Below, one piece after another: positions 1 to 5,649 of a stretch of 16,150 nucleotides of DNA; the stretch's first letter is position 1, and each line of letters begins with the position of its first letter. The notes under the pieces are model-generated. The model saw only the letters and a list, made by a program, of their open reading frames with translations, was not told where the DNA came from and made no database searches. The DNA comes from VMGX01 sp038065915 (GTDB lineage Bacteria; Patescibacteriota; Minisyncoccia; Phycocordibacterales; 21-14-all-36-13): contig JBBTPZ010000005.1 in the NCBI GenBank assembly GCA_038065915.1, positions 1-16,150 on the forward strand, given 5' to 3'. A program made the position numbers and the translations under genes.

Positions 1-1316
1 AAAAATTCTTTCTTGAACTTAAAAAAAGTATCGTCCAAAATAGATTGTCGCATCTTTTTTACTAAATTAACTATAAAATATAAATTGTGTATAGAAGCGA
101 GTGTTGCTCCAAGCATTTCTTTTGCTCTAAAAAGGTGTGACAAATATGCCTTTGTATAACTTACCCCGCCATGGCGGGGTAAACATGTATAACAACCACA
201 GTTTTCATCAAGTTTTGAAAAATCATTTTTATACTTTGCATTTAATATATTTATTTTTCCGTTTATCGTGTACATGGTTCCGTTTCTAGCAATTCTCGTT
301 GGTGCTACACAATCAAAAGTATCAATTCCATTTTCAACACCTATAAATAAATCTATTGGCTCACCTATACCTAGAAGATGTCTCGGTTTTTCTTCCGGTA
401 AAATTGAATTAATCCAAATAAGCGATTTGTCTATGTCATTTTTATCAAATGAGCCACCTATACCAAATCCGTCAAATTCGCCAGCTGGCGAACTCAGCTC
501 CGCCATAAATTTAGCGCTTTCTTTGCGTAATTTTTCACTATTTCCTCCTTGAACTATACCATATATCGCAGATGGACGCAGATTGGACGCAGATTTACGC
601 AGAAAATTTTCACTTGGAAGTTTCGCTTCCAAGTAAGATTTATACGAAAAAGAATCTAGTTTTTTATGGTGTGCGAGACATCTCTCTGCCCATCTGTGTG
701 TTCTGTTCATTGCTTCTTCAAGATATTTTTCAGAATTATTTGGAGATGTACATTCATCAAATGCAAAAATTATATCCGCACCTATATTGTGTTGAATTTC
801 AATTGACTTTTCGGGTGTAAAAAAATGAGGACTTCCGTCAATGTGCGATTTAAATTCAACACCCTCTTCTTTTATTTTTATACTTCCCTTTTGTAAAAAT
901 TCTTCATTTTTATAAATTTCTTTATCTGATTTTTCTTCATTGTCTTGTCGTCCATTTATTTTACTAACATCAGAATCAAAACCAGAGCCAAGAGAAAATA
1001 CTTGAAAACCACCGGAGTCAGACATGGTTGGTCCTTCCCAGTTCATGAATTTATTTAGACCACCGGCAGATTTTACAATTTCATCACCCGGTTCTAAATA
1101 TAAGTGATAGGCATTGACTAAAACAACTTCTGCGCCAATTCCCTTAATCTGTTCCGGGGTGAGTGCTTTAATAGTTGCTTTTGTTCCAACAACAGAAAAC
1201 GCCGGTGTATTAATAACACCGTGTGCTGTTTTTAAAATTCCGGCTCTTCCTAAATTATTTTTTCCACCTAAGATGGACCCGCCTCGGGAGGATAATTTTT
1301 TTTCTATACTAAACAT
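1..1316 (-). CDS. tgt: tRNA-guanine transglycosylase (queuine tRNA-ribosyltransferase), 3' end cut by window edge
   Basis: Exchanges guanine 34 of GUN-anticodon tRNAs for queuine or its precursor. I read 438 codons without a stop from the ATG at 1316 to the window edge; little is missing, because the family ends soon after the 'SIHNL' segment. Visible: DSGGFQ at residues 100-105 (active-site Asp100), GIVQGG 253-258, the nucleophile in DTFDCVAPTR (Asp335), and the zinc site Cys373, Cys375, Cys378, His410. At 438+ residues it is longer than the usual roughly 375-400. Extra sequence lies near residues 111-150, 221-251, 275-279 and 379-385. The last three coincide with palindromes or repeats in the DNA (567-634, 477-492, 161-182). 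No Shine-Dalgarno site is seen. Family assignment is secure; the claim that the extra segments are insertions is by comparison with remembered family sequences. Confidence 0.96.
   Translation of the reverse strand, partial: MFSIEKKLSSRGGSILGGKNNLGRAGILKTAHGVINTPAFSVVGTKATIKALTPEQIKGIGAEVVLVNAYHLYLEPGDEIVKSAGGLNKFMNWEGPTMSDSGGFQVFSLGSGFDSDVSKINGRQDNEEKSDKEIYKNEEFLQKGSIKIKEEGVEFKSHIDGSPHFFTPEKSIEIQHNIGADIIFAFDECTSPNNSEKYLEEAMNRTHRWAERCLAHHKKLDSFSYKSYLEAKLPSENFLRKSASNLRPSAIYGIVQGGNSEKLRKESAKFMAELSSPAGEFDGFGIGGSFDKNDIDKSLIWINSILPEEKPRHLLGIGEPIDLFIGVENGIDTFDCVAPTRIARNGTMYTINGKINILNAKYKNDFSKLDENCGCYTCLPRHGGVSYTKAYLSHLFRAKEMLGATLASIHNLYFIVNLVKKMRQSILDDTFFKFKKEF
161..182. repeat. Perfect 22-bp palindrome inside tgt
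   Basis: TTACCCCGCCA followed by its exact reverse complement. On the tgt strand it is read in frame as Leu-Pro-Arg-His-Gly-Gly-Val. This lies directly after the third zinc-ligand cysteine (CYTC), where related enzymes go almost straight into the (S/Y)xxAYL helix. It looks like a small in-frame palindromic insertion of about five residues. Confidence 0.7.
477..492. repeat. Perfect 16-bp palindrome inside tgt
   Basis: TTCGCCAGCTGGCGAA, read in frame on the minus strand as Ser-Pro-Ala-Gly-Glu. It sits between the helix ending in MAEL and the FDGFGIGG strand, where other family members have a shorter link. Its position in a variable loop suggests an insertion, with less certainty than the 22-bp palindrome. 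Confidence 0.5.
567..634. repeat. CGCAGA repeat cluster plus hairpin inside tgt
   Basis: Four CGCAGA units begin at 567, 577, 588 and 598, about 10-11 bp apart. A perfect 9-bp hairpin follows (ACTTGGAAG 612-620, loop TTTCG, CTTCCAAGT 626-634). In tgt this encodes about residues 228-251, between the conserved HHKKL helix and GIVQGG, where related enzymes have only a few residues. It looks like a composite in-frame repeat insertion. Confidence 0.6.
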
Positions 1317-1336
1317 ACTAACGAATAATATAACAA

Positions 1337-1363
1337 ATCGAGCCCTTTTTAAAAGGGCTCGAT
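1337..1363 (-). terminator. 13-bp hairpin between FKBP gene and tgt
   Basis: ATCGAGCCCTTTT (1337-1349) pairs perfectly with AAAAGGGCTCGAT (1351-1363), allowing a short loop. It lies between the FKBP stop and the tgt start. On the minus strand it is followed only by TTTGTTATATT, a weak U-tract; on the plus strand it is followed by AGTTTTTTT. It could act as a terminator after the FKBP gene, or be another palindromic repeat. Confidence 0.5.
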
Positions 1364-1397
1364 AGTTTTTTTAACTCTTATTTTTCAAAAAAACTTC

Positions 1398-1901
1398 TTA
1401 CTGTGAATTTTGAGTTGGTAAATTTTCTACGCTAATCAATTCAACTTTAAAATTTAATGTTGAGTTTGCTGGAATTGGACCTATTTGTTGATTACCGTAT
1501 CCAAGTGCTGGGGAAACTTTTAATTCTCTCGTCCCACCAACCTTCATACCTCTAACCCCCAAGTCCCATCCTTTTATAACTTGTCCTACACCCAAAACAA
1601 ATTGAAATGGTTGATTTCTTTTATATGAAGAATCAAAAATTGTTCCATCATCAAAAGCTCCCTCATAATTAACCGTAACTAACATTCCATTTTCCGCCGT
1701 TAAACCTTCTCCAAGTTGAACATCTGTAGCTATTAAACCTTCAGTGTTAGGTAAATTATTGTCTATTGCCATATTTTCATCTTTTTGATTATTTAAATTA
1801 ATTCCACTAAAACCATTAAAAGAATTAACTACAAAAAATAAAATGAACACAACAACTATTCCGACTCCTACTGCTATATTTTTATTTAATTTTTTATTCA
1901 T
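1398..1901 (-). CDS. Membrane-anchored FKBP-type peptidyl-prolyl cis-trans isomerase
   Basis: Catalyses cis-trans isomerisation of X-Pro bonds, probably folding exported proteins on the outer face of the cytoplasmic membrane. The 167-aa protein has a basic N-terminus and one hydrophobic segment (about residues 9-27) with no lipobox cysteine, so it is likely an uncleaved anchor. A low-complexity linker (28-53) precedes a single FKBP domain (about 55-158). Active-site features are visible: VTVNYEG 75-81 with Tyr79, FDSS with Asp90, VIKGWD 108-113, and ALGYG 132-136 with Tyr135. The start is the first ATG before the anchor; there is no clear Shine-Dalgarno site. A promoter lies at 2006-2033, so the mRNA leader should contain the folded element at 1910-1970. 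The isomerase class is secure; clients are unknown. Confidence 0.95.
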   Translation of the reverse strand: MNKKLNKNIAVGVGIVVVFILFFVVNSFNGFSGINLNNQKDENMAIDNNLPNTEGLIATDVQLGEGLTAENGMLVTVNYEGAFDDGTIFDSSYKRNQPFQFVLGVGQVIKGWDLGVRGMKVGGTRELKVSPALGYGNQQIGPIPANSTLNFKVELISVENLPTQNSQ

Positions 1902-1909
1902 AAATTTTT

Positions 1910-1970
1910 ACCCTGTGAAATAAAAACCCTTAAGGGTTTTATAATGCTAAAGCATTATATTTCACGGGGT
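1910..1970. repeat. Three-way-junction palindromic element in the FKBP leader
   Basis: Outer arms ACCCTGTGAAAT (1910-1921) and ATTTCACGGGGT (1959-1970) pair with one G-T wobble. Between them are two perfect hairpins: AAAACCCTTAAGGGTTTT (1923-1940) and ATAATGCTAAAGCATTAT (1941-1958). Almost no base is left unpaired at the junction. The outer arm matches that of the element inside obg (4681-4732) at 11 of 12 positions. It lies within the predicted 5' untranslated region of the FKBP mRNA, ending 8 nt before the ATG. Confidence 0.8.
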
Positions 1971-2005
1971 GAACTAATAATTATTAAAATAATACTTTCA
2001 CTCGT

Positions 2006-2033
2006 ATTATATTTTAACTCAAAAATAACGCAA
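2006..2033 (-). promoter_or_regulatory. Promoter of the FKBP gene
   Basis: On the minus strand TTGCGT (2028-2033), a 16-nt spacer and a perfect TATAAT (2006-2011). Transcription would start near 2000, giving a leader of about 100 nt. An inverted repeat ATAATAC/GTATTAT (about 1989-2010) overlaps the -10 region and could be an operator; that is inference. Confidence 0.6.
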
Positions 2034-2056
2034 ATTGCAAACTATTTTCTGTATAA

Positions 2057-2086
2057 ATGAAAAAGCAATTAAAATTGCTTTTTCAT
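2057..2086. terminator. Bidirectional AT-rich terminator hairpin
   Basis: ATGAAAAAGCAATT (2057-2070) and its exact complement (2073-2086) form a perfect 14-bp stem with a 2-nt AA loop. Runs of A and T at the stem base give a terminator shape in both directions. It lies downstream of the cupin gene and upstream of the FKBP promoter, insulating the two units. Confidence 0.6.
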
Positions 2087-2104
2087 CCATAATTAATTTC
2101 TTAA

Positions 2105-2138
2105 ATGAAAAAAGCTACCCGAAGGCAACTTTCTTCAT
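2105..2138 (-). terminator. UUCG-capped hairpin downstream of the cupin gene
   Basis: On the minus strand ATGAAGAAAGTTGCC, loop TTCG, GGTAGCTTTTTTCAT. All 15 positions pair in RNA, three of them as G-U; these would be mismatches in plus-strand RNA, so the structure favours minus-strand transcription. The UUCG tetraloop and U-rich 3' side fit a terminator about 100 nt after the cupin stop. The rest of 1985-2237 shows no gene. Confidence 0.5.
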
Positions 2139-2237
2139 GGCGCCCGCCTCAACAAAGCCGAAGCAATGCAAAGACGAACACCGATATAAATGATACTACC
2201 TTAAAAAAATTTTCCAAACTCAAACTGTGGATAACTT

Positions 2238-2636
2238 TTATTCCGTTGTCGCACCGTCAAATTCGGCTTCATTTGCGTCTGCTTCTTCTTTTGTGGCGCG
2301 AACGATTCCATCCTTGTGATGAGCTGGTGAATAAATCGTATAGAGTTTCAGATTTTTTTTGTTTGATGTATTTATAATATTGTGTTTAGCGCCGGCTGGA
2401 ACAACAACTGCAAAATCATCTTCAATATCATATTCATTTCCATCTATGATGCATTTGCCTTTCCCTTTTTCAAATCTAAAAAATTGGTCATTGTTTTCAT
2501 GGACTTCCATACCAATTTCTCCTCTTGGGGGTAAATTCATTAAAACCAATTGGCTGTGTTTGCCGGTGTAAAGCACTTTGCGAAAATTTTCATTTTTTTT
2601 TGTTTCCTCTTCTATGTTTTTTACAAATCCTTTCAT
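2238..2636 (-). CDS. Small single-domain cupin protein
   Basis: The 132-aa protein is essentially one cupin beta-barrel. Motif 1 is GMEVHENNDQFFRFEKGKG (residues 42-60, His46 a likely metal ligand; Gln51 where many cupins have Glu). Motif 2 is VVPAGAKHNIINT (78-90, His85). Cupins of this size include sugar isomerases, epimerases and sensors, so no substrate can be named; the layout resembles the mannose-6-phosphate-isomerase-like cupins. The acidic tail (116-132) is not part of the fold. The ATG is the first in frame; a perfect extended -10 box lies 38-46 nt upstream. It appears to be a single-gene unit, with hairpins downstream at 2105-2138 and 2057-2086. Fold confident, function unknown. 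Confidence 0.9.
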   Translation of the reverse strand: MKGFVKNIEEETKKNENFRKVLYTGKHSQLVLMNLPPRGEIGMEVHENNDQFFRFEKGKGKCIIDGNEYDIEDDFAVVVPAGAKHNIINTSNKKNLKLYTIYSPAHHKDGIVRATKEEADANEAEFDGATTE

Positions 2637-2673
2637 TTTTATTTTTATTAATTTTATAAAACCTCGTTTTGAA

Positions 2674-2682
2674 ATTATATCA
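2674..2682 (-). promoter_or_regulatory. Extended -10 promoter of the cupin gene
   Basis: On the minus strand TGATATAAT, a TG-N-TATAAT extended -10 box, about 38 nt upstream of the ATG at 2636. No good -35 is seen, which an extended -10 does not need. GAGG occurs in the leader but is about 24 nt from the ATG, too far to be a ribosome site. Confidence 0.5.
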
Positions 2683-2700
2683 CAAGAATCATAAAATCAT

Positions 2701-2729
2701 CCCAGTAGTAGAGCAAAGCTCACTACGGG
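2701..2729. repeat. Interrupted hairpin upstream of the cupin gene
   Basis: CCC, GTAGT and GAGC (2701-2714) pair in order with GCTC, ACTAC and GGG (2718-2729). There are single A bulges at 2704 and 2710 and an AAA loop. It lies upstream of the cupin promoter and opens the gene-free stretch 2637-3042. Confidence 0.55.
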
Positions 2730-2746
2730 ACAAGTAAAATCACTAA

Positions 2747-2882
2747 ATTCAAATGCTCTGACTTTAAAATCTCAAAATTTGAATAAATCCAAGCACTTTT
2801 CTTAAAAACCTCTCCCAGAGGTTTTTAAGTCAGAGATTTTAAAGAATCGTGTCGGCTTTAATCCTATTTTGAGCATTTGAAT
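2747..2882. repeat. Nested inverted repeats in a gene-free stretch
   Basis: ATTCAAATGCTC (2747-2758) is the exact complement of GAGCATTTGAAT (2871-2882). Inside, CTTTAAAATCTC (2762-2773) complements GAGATTTTAAAG (2833-2844). At the core CTTAAAAACCTCT (2801-2813) complements AGAGGTTTTTAAG (2817-2829) with a 3-nt CCC loop. CTGACTT/AAGTCAG (2758-2764, 2827-2833) offers an alternative pairing. No coding frame is evident in 2637-3042. This looks like nested copies of palindromic repeats or an unidentified structured RNA. A further degenerate inverted repeat with TTTAGCTAAA at its centre lies around 2938-2981. Confidence 0.65.
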
Positions 2883-2990
2883 CCATAATATTTCTTTTTG
2901 TAAAATCAAAAAACATCACTTCATAAAATCAAACAAACATTCAACAATTTAGCTAAATGAGAAAATGGTTAAATATTCAAACAAAAAAAC

Positions 2991-3020
2991 TATCCTCTTA
3001 TTCGCTACAATTAGAGGATA
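2991..3020 (-). terminator. Family-A hairpin, terminator of the HExxH gene
   Basis: TATCCTCT (2991-2998) pairs with AGAGGATA (3013-3020) around the core TATTCGCTACAAT shared with three other hairpins in the window. On the minus strand it is followed by G and seven T residues, making a convincing terminator 22 nt after the stop at 3043. Confidence 0.75.
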
Positions 3021-3042
3021 AATAAAAATGTAAAAAAACTAA

Positions 3043-3687
3043 TTATAATTTTATAACATTTTCCCAAATATAATTTATATCTTGTTTTTCTTTCCACAAT
3101 TTTAATATTTTTTCTCTTAATTCTTTATGTTGTGGGTATCCTTCATCTTTCAATCCAGTAGGTAATAAATCTTTATAAACAATATTTAATAAAACAGTTA
3201 GAGATTCCTTGATGTCATTATATTTTTCAAAACCCAATTTATCTAACCAATCTTTTCCAAATTTATACCAAGTATAAAAATGCCAAAGCTCATGCATAAC
3301 CATGTGTCTTTGTGTTTCTTTGCCAATACATGCAAAAAAATAATTTTCTTCAAGGTTATAGGGCAGTCTACGATTCACCGTCAGATAAATTGAGATATCA
3401 TTCACAAGAAAAACTCCAAATATTTTTTCTGCTCTTTTTTGAAATTCTTCAGATATTTTATCAAAATCACTTTGATATTTTTTTATATATTCATTTACAT
3501 CAAAATAGTTTTCTTTTAGATATTCATCTATAAATAAAGATGTTTTTTCTTCGTTCGGACTTTCTCCAACCTTAGACACTAGTAATTTATACTCTTGCGT
3601 TGGAAATGGAGAATTATGTCCTCCTTTCCCAACACTTAATAAACACTGAATATCTTTTTCTCTATCATACTTGAATTTTACTTTCAT
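3043..3687 (-). CDS. Putative HExxH zinc metallopeptidase-like protein
   Basis: I do not recognise the family by name. The 214-aa protein has a classical HELWH motif (residues 132-136), preceded by the hydrophobic HMVM and followed 24 residues later by an acidic KESLTVLLN (Glu161). That is the His-Glu-x-x-His plus distal Glu layout of gluzincin-type metallopeptidases. The N-terminal half is charged and helical (about 45-90). No signal peptide or membrane segment is seen, so it is probably cytoplasmic. It is the last gene of a run from obg, 21 nt after the gene for the Cys-rich anchored protein. AT-rich TATAAT sequences just before its ATG could be a second promoter. The metal site is inferred from the motif only; peptidase activity is unproven. 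Confidence 0.75.
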   Translation of the reverse strand: MKVKFKYDREKDIQCLLSVGKGGHNSPFPTQEYKLLVSKVGESPNEEKTSLFIDEYLKENYFDVNEYIKKYQSDFDKISEEFQKRAEKIFGVFLVNDISIYLTVNRRLPYNLEENYFFACIGKETQRHMVMHELWHFYTWYKFGKDWLDKLGFEKYNDIKESLTVLLNIVYKDLLPTGLKDEGYPQHKELREKILKLWKEKQDINYIWENVIKL

Positions 3688-3708
3688 ATTATATTTTTTA
3701 ATTATATT

Positions 3709-3966
3709 TTATTCCGGGCATGGAGCAAATTCACAATTTGGTCCTACTCGCCCAACTCCAGAACCGTCAGGACATAATTTTGCTTCTGTCGTACAAAAAA
3801 CCTGTTCTCCACATTGTTCTGTTGGTATTGGTGCACTTGGGTTACCATGTTTGACCCATCCATTTTCTTCACAAATCCATGTGTCTTCATCCCCACGAAT
3901 TATAAACATCACCGCAAGTAAAATTAATAAAACTATAATTCCTATGATTTGATTTTTTGTGTTCAT
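3709..3966 (-). CDS. Small membrane-anchored Cys-rich extracytoplasmic protein
   Basis: This 85-aa protein has a short N-terminus, one hydrophobic helix (about residues 7-23) and a small outward-facing domain with six cysteines (32, 52, 58, 65, 78, 83), probably forming disulfides. The C-terminal motif CPDGSGVGRVGPNCEFAPCP (65-84) recurs in small secreted proteins of Patescibacteria, by my recollection; its role is not known to me. The start codon overlaps the stop of the preceding GNAT gene by 4 bp (ATGA), implying translational coupling in the obg operon. It could be a surface-binding module or an inhibitor-like domain; nothing in the sequence decides. Confidence 0.8.
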   Translation of the reverse strand: MNTKNQIIGIIVLLILLAVMFIIRGDEDTWICEENGWVKHGNPSAPIPTEQCGEQVFCTTEAKLCPDGSGVGRVGPNCEFAPCPE

Positions 3967-4421
3967 ATTTTTATTTTTTTAATTATTTGATTAATATCTC
4001 CAGATAAATGTTTTAAACATGTTTCTTTCATTCCAACTTTTTTATACCATTTTGATGTTTTTTCATAAGAAATTAATTCGTGAACCACACACCTTTTCTT
4101 TTTTGCTTCTTTCATCATTTGCAAGAAAAGTTTTGTTCCTATTTTTTGTTTCTGATAGTCTGGGTTAATAAAAAGTTCTCCTTCTCCGAGATGGTTTCCG
4201 TCATGCCAAGGTTTTATAAAAGAAAAGAAAGCACCAATTATTTTATGGTTTATGATTGCAGTAATACCAATAAATGTTTTCTGATAAAAATAAAAATTTA
4301 ATAATTTTTTTACTTTATTATTTGTCCAGTTTTCTTTATTTTTTGAATTATTCCACACTCTTTCATATATTTCTGCAAGTTTTTTGATATCTTCTTTTTT
4401 TGTTTTTCTTATTTTTAGCAT
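3963..4421 (-). CDS. GNAT-family N-acetyltransferase
   Basis: The 152-aa protein spans one GNAT fold. It starts IRKTKKEDIKKLAEIY (beta1-alpha1). It has the acetyl-CoA-binding motif A, ELFINPDYQKQKIGTKLF (residues 82-99, with QKQKIG as the Q/R-x-x-G-x-G/A loop), and motif B around KWYKKVGMKE (124-133). Such enzymes transfer an acetyl group from acetyl-CoA to an amine; the acceptor cannot be told from sequence. It follows obg by 5 nt (true obg stop 4427-4429) and overlaps the next gene by 4 bp, so it is in one operon with them. It has no Shine-Dalgarno site and probably depends on coupling. The family is secure, the substrate unknown. Confidence 0.9.
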   Translation of the reverse strand: MLKIRKTKKEDIKKLAEIYERVWNNSKNKENWTNNKVKKLLNFYFYQKTFIGITAIINHKIIGAFFSFIKPWHDGNHLGEGELFINPDYQKQKIGTKLFLQMMKEAKKKRCVVHELISYEKTSKWYKKVGMKETCLKHLSGDINQIIKKIKI

Positions 4422-4426
4422 AATTT

Positions 4427-5607
4427 TTACTTTACTAATTCTTTAATAAATAAATCTCTAAGAAGTTTTATTTCATTATCATCATATAGCGACACTGCAA
4501 TAACAATTGGNNNNNNNNNNNNNNNNNNNNNNNNNNNNNNNNNNNNNNNNNNNNNNNNNNNNNNNNNNNNNNNNNNNNNNNNNNNNNNNNNNNNNNNNNN
4601 NNNNNNNNNNCTCTAAGAAGTTTTATTTCATTATCATCATATAGCGACACTGCAATAACAATTGGGGATTTTTTCTTCATCCTGTTAAATAATTTGCTAG
4701 AGGCAAATTCCTGCTTCGCAGGATTTAACAGGGTAAATTTTTTAATAATTTTATCTATTTGTTTTTTGTCATCAATTAAATCTGTCTTTGTTAAAACAAT
4801 AATTTCTCTCTTATTTAAAAGTTCTTTATCAAATTGTTCGAGTTCTTTTCTTATTGTTTTATATGTCTCTTCAATATTTTCATTTTCCAAAGAAATCAAA
4901 TGAACGAGCATTTTTGTTCGTTTAATGTGTTTTAAAAATTTATGCCCTAAGCCCTTTCCTTCCGAAGCCCCCTCAATAAGCCCCGGAATATCTGAGATAA
5001 TATATCCAAAAAATTCTCCAAGATTTGGCTCAAGGGTCGTAAATGGATGCGCACCGATCTTTGCCTTAGCATTCGTAATTGCGTTTAGCAGACTTGATTT
5101 TCCTGCGTTTGGAAGCCCTATTAGTCCAATATCTGCCACAAGCTCAACTTCAATAAAAAAATCAGCCTCCTCTCCAGGCCATCCTTTTGTAATTTCTTTT
5201 GGACTTCTATTTGTTGAACTTTTAAAATGTTCATTTCCACGACCGCTAGCGCCACCTTTGAGCAATAAAATTTTTTCGCTTTCTTTTAAAAGAGAAACTT
5301 TTTCACCTGTTTTTAAATTTGTAATAACAGAACCGATTGGAACTAAAATTTCTAAATCTTTTCCAACTGCACCATGTAAACTATTTTTCATTCCATCTTG
5401 TCCTCTTTCTGCTATAAATTCTTTTTTTGTGCGATAACGAGATAATACTTGTGCGTCGCGAACAGCAACGGCAAACACACTGCCTCCATAACCGCCATCG
5501 CCGCCTGATGGACCGGCAAATTCTTTTCCCTTTTCATGACGCCAACGGACAACGCCGTCACCGCCGTCCCCGGCTTTTGCATGTATTCTTAATTCATCTA
5601 TAAACAT
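4427..5607 (-). CDS. obg: GTPase Obg (CgtA), split by a spurious scaffold gap
   Basis: Ribosome-associated GTPase in large-subunit maturation. The glycine-rich Obg domain occupies about residues 1-158 (KAGDGGDG, GPSGGDGGYGG), then the G domain: P-loop GLPNAGKSS (164-172), switch region PFTTLEPN (188-195), DIPG (206-209), TKTD in place of NKxD (273-276), and IAVS (318-321). No C-terminal Obg extension is present. The 100 Ns at 4511-4610 are flanked by the same 55 bp. Deleting one copy plus the Ns (155 nt) leaves 1026 nt, an intact 341-aa frame ending DLFIKELVK and stopping at 4427-4429. Read literally, the frame breaks and appears to end at 4468. Residues 292-309 are encoded by the three-way-junction palindrome at 4681-4732. 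The start overlaps no other gene, and the promoter at 5632-5637 is shared with the divergent gene. Confidence 0.95.
4456..4665. other. Assembly gap: 100 N between identical 55-bp contig ends
   Basis: 4456-4510 and 4611-4665 are identical over 55 bp, separated by exactly 100 N (4511-4610). Both copies belong to the 3' end of obg, and only one is needed to keep the frame. This is what a scaffolder leaves when two contigs sharing an assembly overlap were joined with a fixed N run instead of being merged. It is not a biological repeat. Confidence 0.95.
4681..4732. repeat. Three-way-junction palindromic element in frame inside obg
   Basis: Outer arms CCTGTTAAAT (4681-4690) and ATTTAACAGG (4723-4732) are perfect complements. 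They enclose two perfect hairpins, AATTTGCTAGAGGCAAATT (4691-4709, 7-bp stem) and CCTGCTTCGCAGG (4710-4722, 5-bp stem), with no unpaired base at the junction. All 52 nt are translated as part of obg residues 292-309, between the TKTD and SA-like motifs, where Obg proteins normally have a short helix-loop. It shares outer-arm sequence and architecture with 1910-1970. Confidence 0.85.
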
Positions 5608-5631
5608 AACTTAATCTTATTTCTCTTTAAT

Positions 5632-5639
5632 AGTATACT
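5632..5639. promoter_or_regulatory. Shared divergent -10 region of obg and the plus-strand membrane gene
   Basis: AGTATACT is self-complementary, so a TATACT -10 box can be read on both strands: 5634-5639 toward the gene starting at 5650, and 5637-5632 toward obg. The plus transcript would start only a few nt before its ATG, while obg would have a leader of about 18 nt. -35 boxes on either side are weak. Confidence 0.5.
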
Positions 5640-5649
5640 TAATATTAAC

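Noticed and set aside
268..552. Plus-strand open frames opposite tgt, obg, dnaX, serS and dus
   Set aside because: They lie antisense to conserved genes, have no recognisable domains and arise from the shadow of the real frame.
567..603. CGCAGA units as a CRISPR array
   Set aside because: Units are 6-7 nt with 10-11 nt spacing, inside an open tgt frame, with no cas genes nearby.
2105..2377. Plus-strand 90-codon frame over the cupin 3' end
   Set aside because: It overlaps the cupin coding region antisense and begins within a minus-strand RNA hairpin; the product is low-complexity.
2747..2882. Known riboswitch or T-box upstream of the cupin gene
   Set aside because: No recognisable aptamer core is seen, and the structure lies upstream of the cupin -10 box, so it would not be in that mRNA.
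4468..5607. obg truncated or frameshifted, with a run of unknown residues
   Set aside because: The flanking 55-bp duplication shows the gap is an assembly artefact; merging restores the frame.
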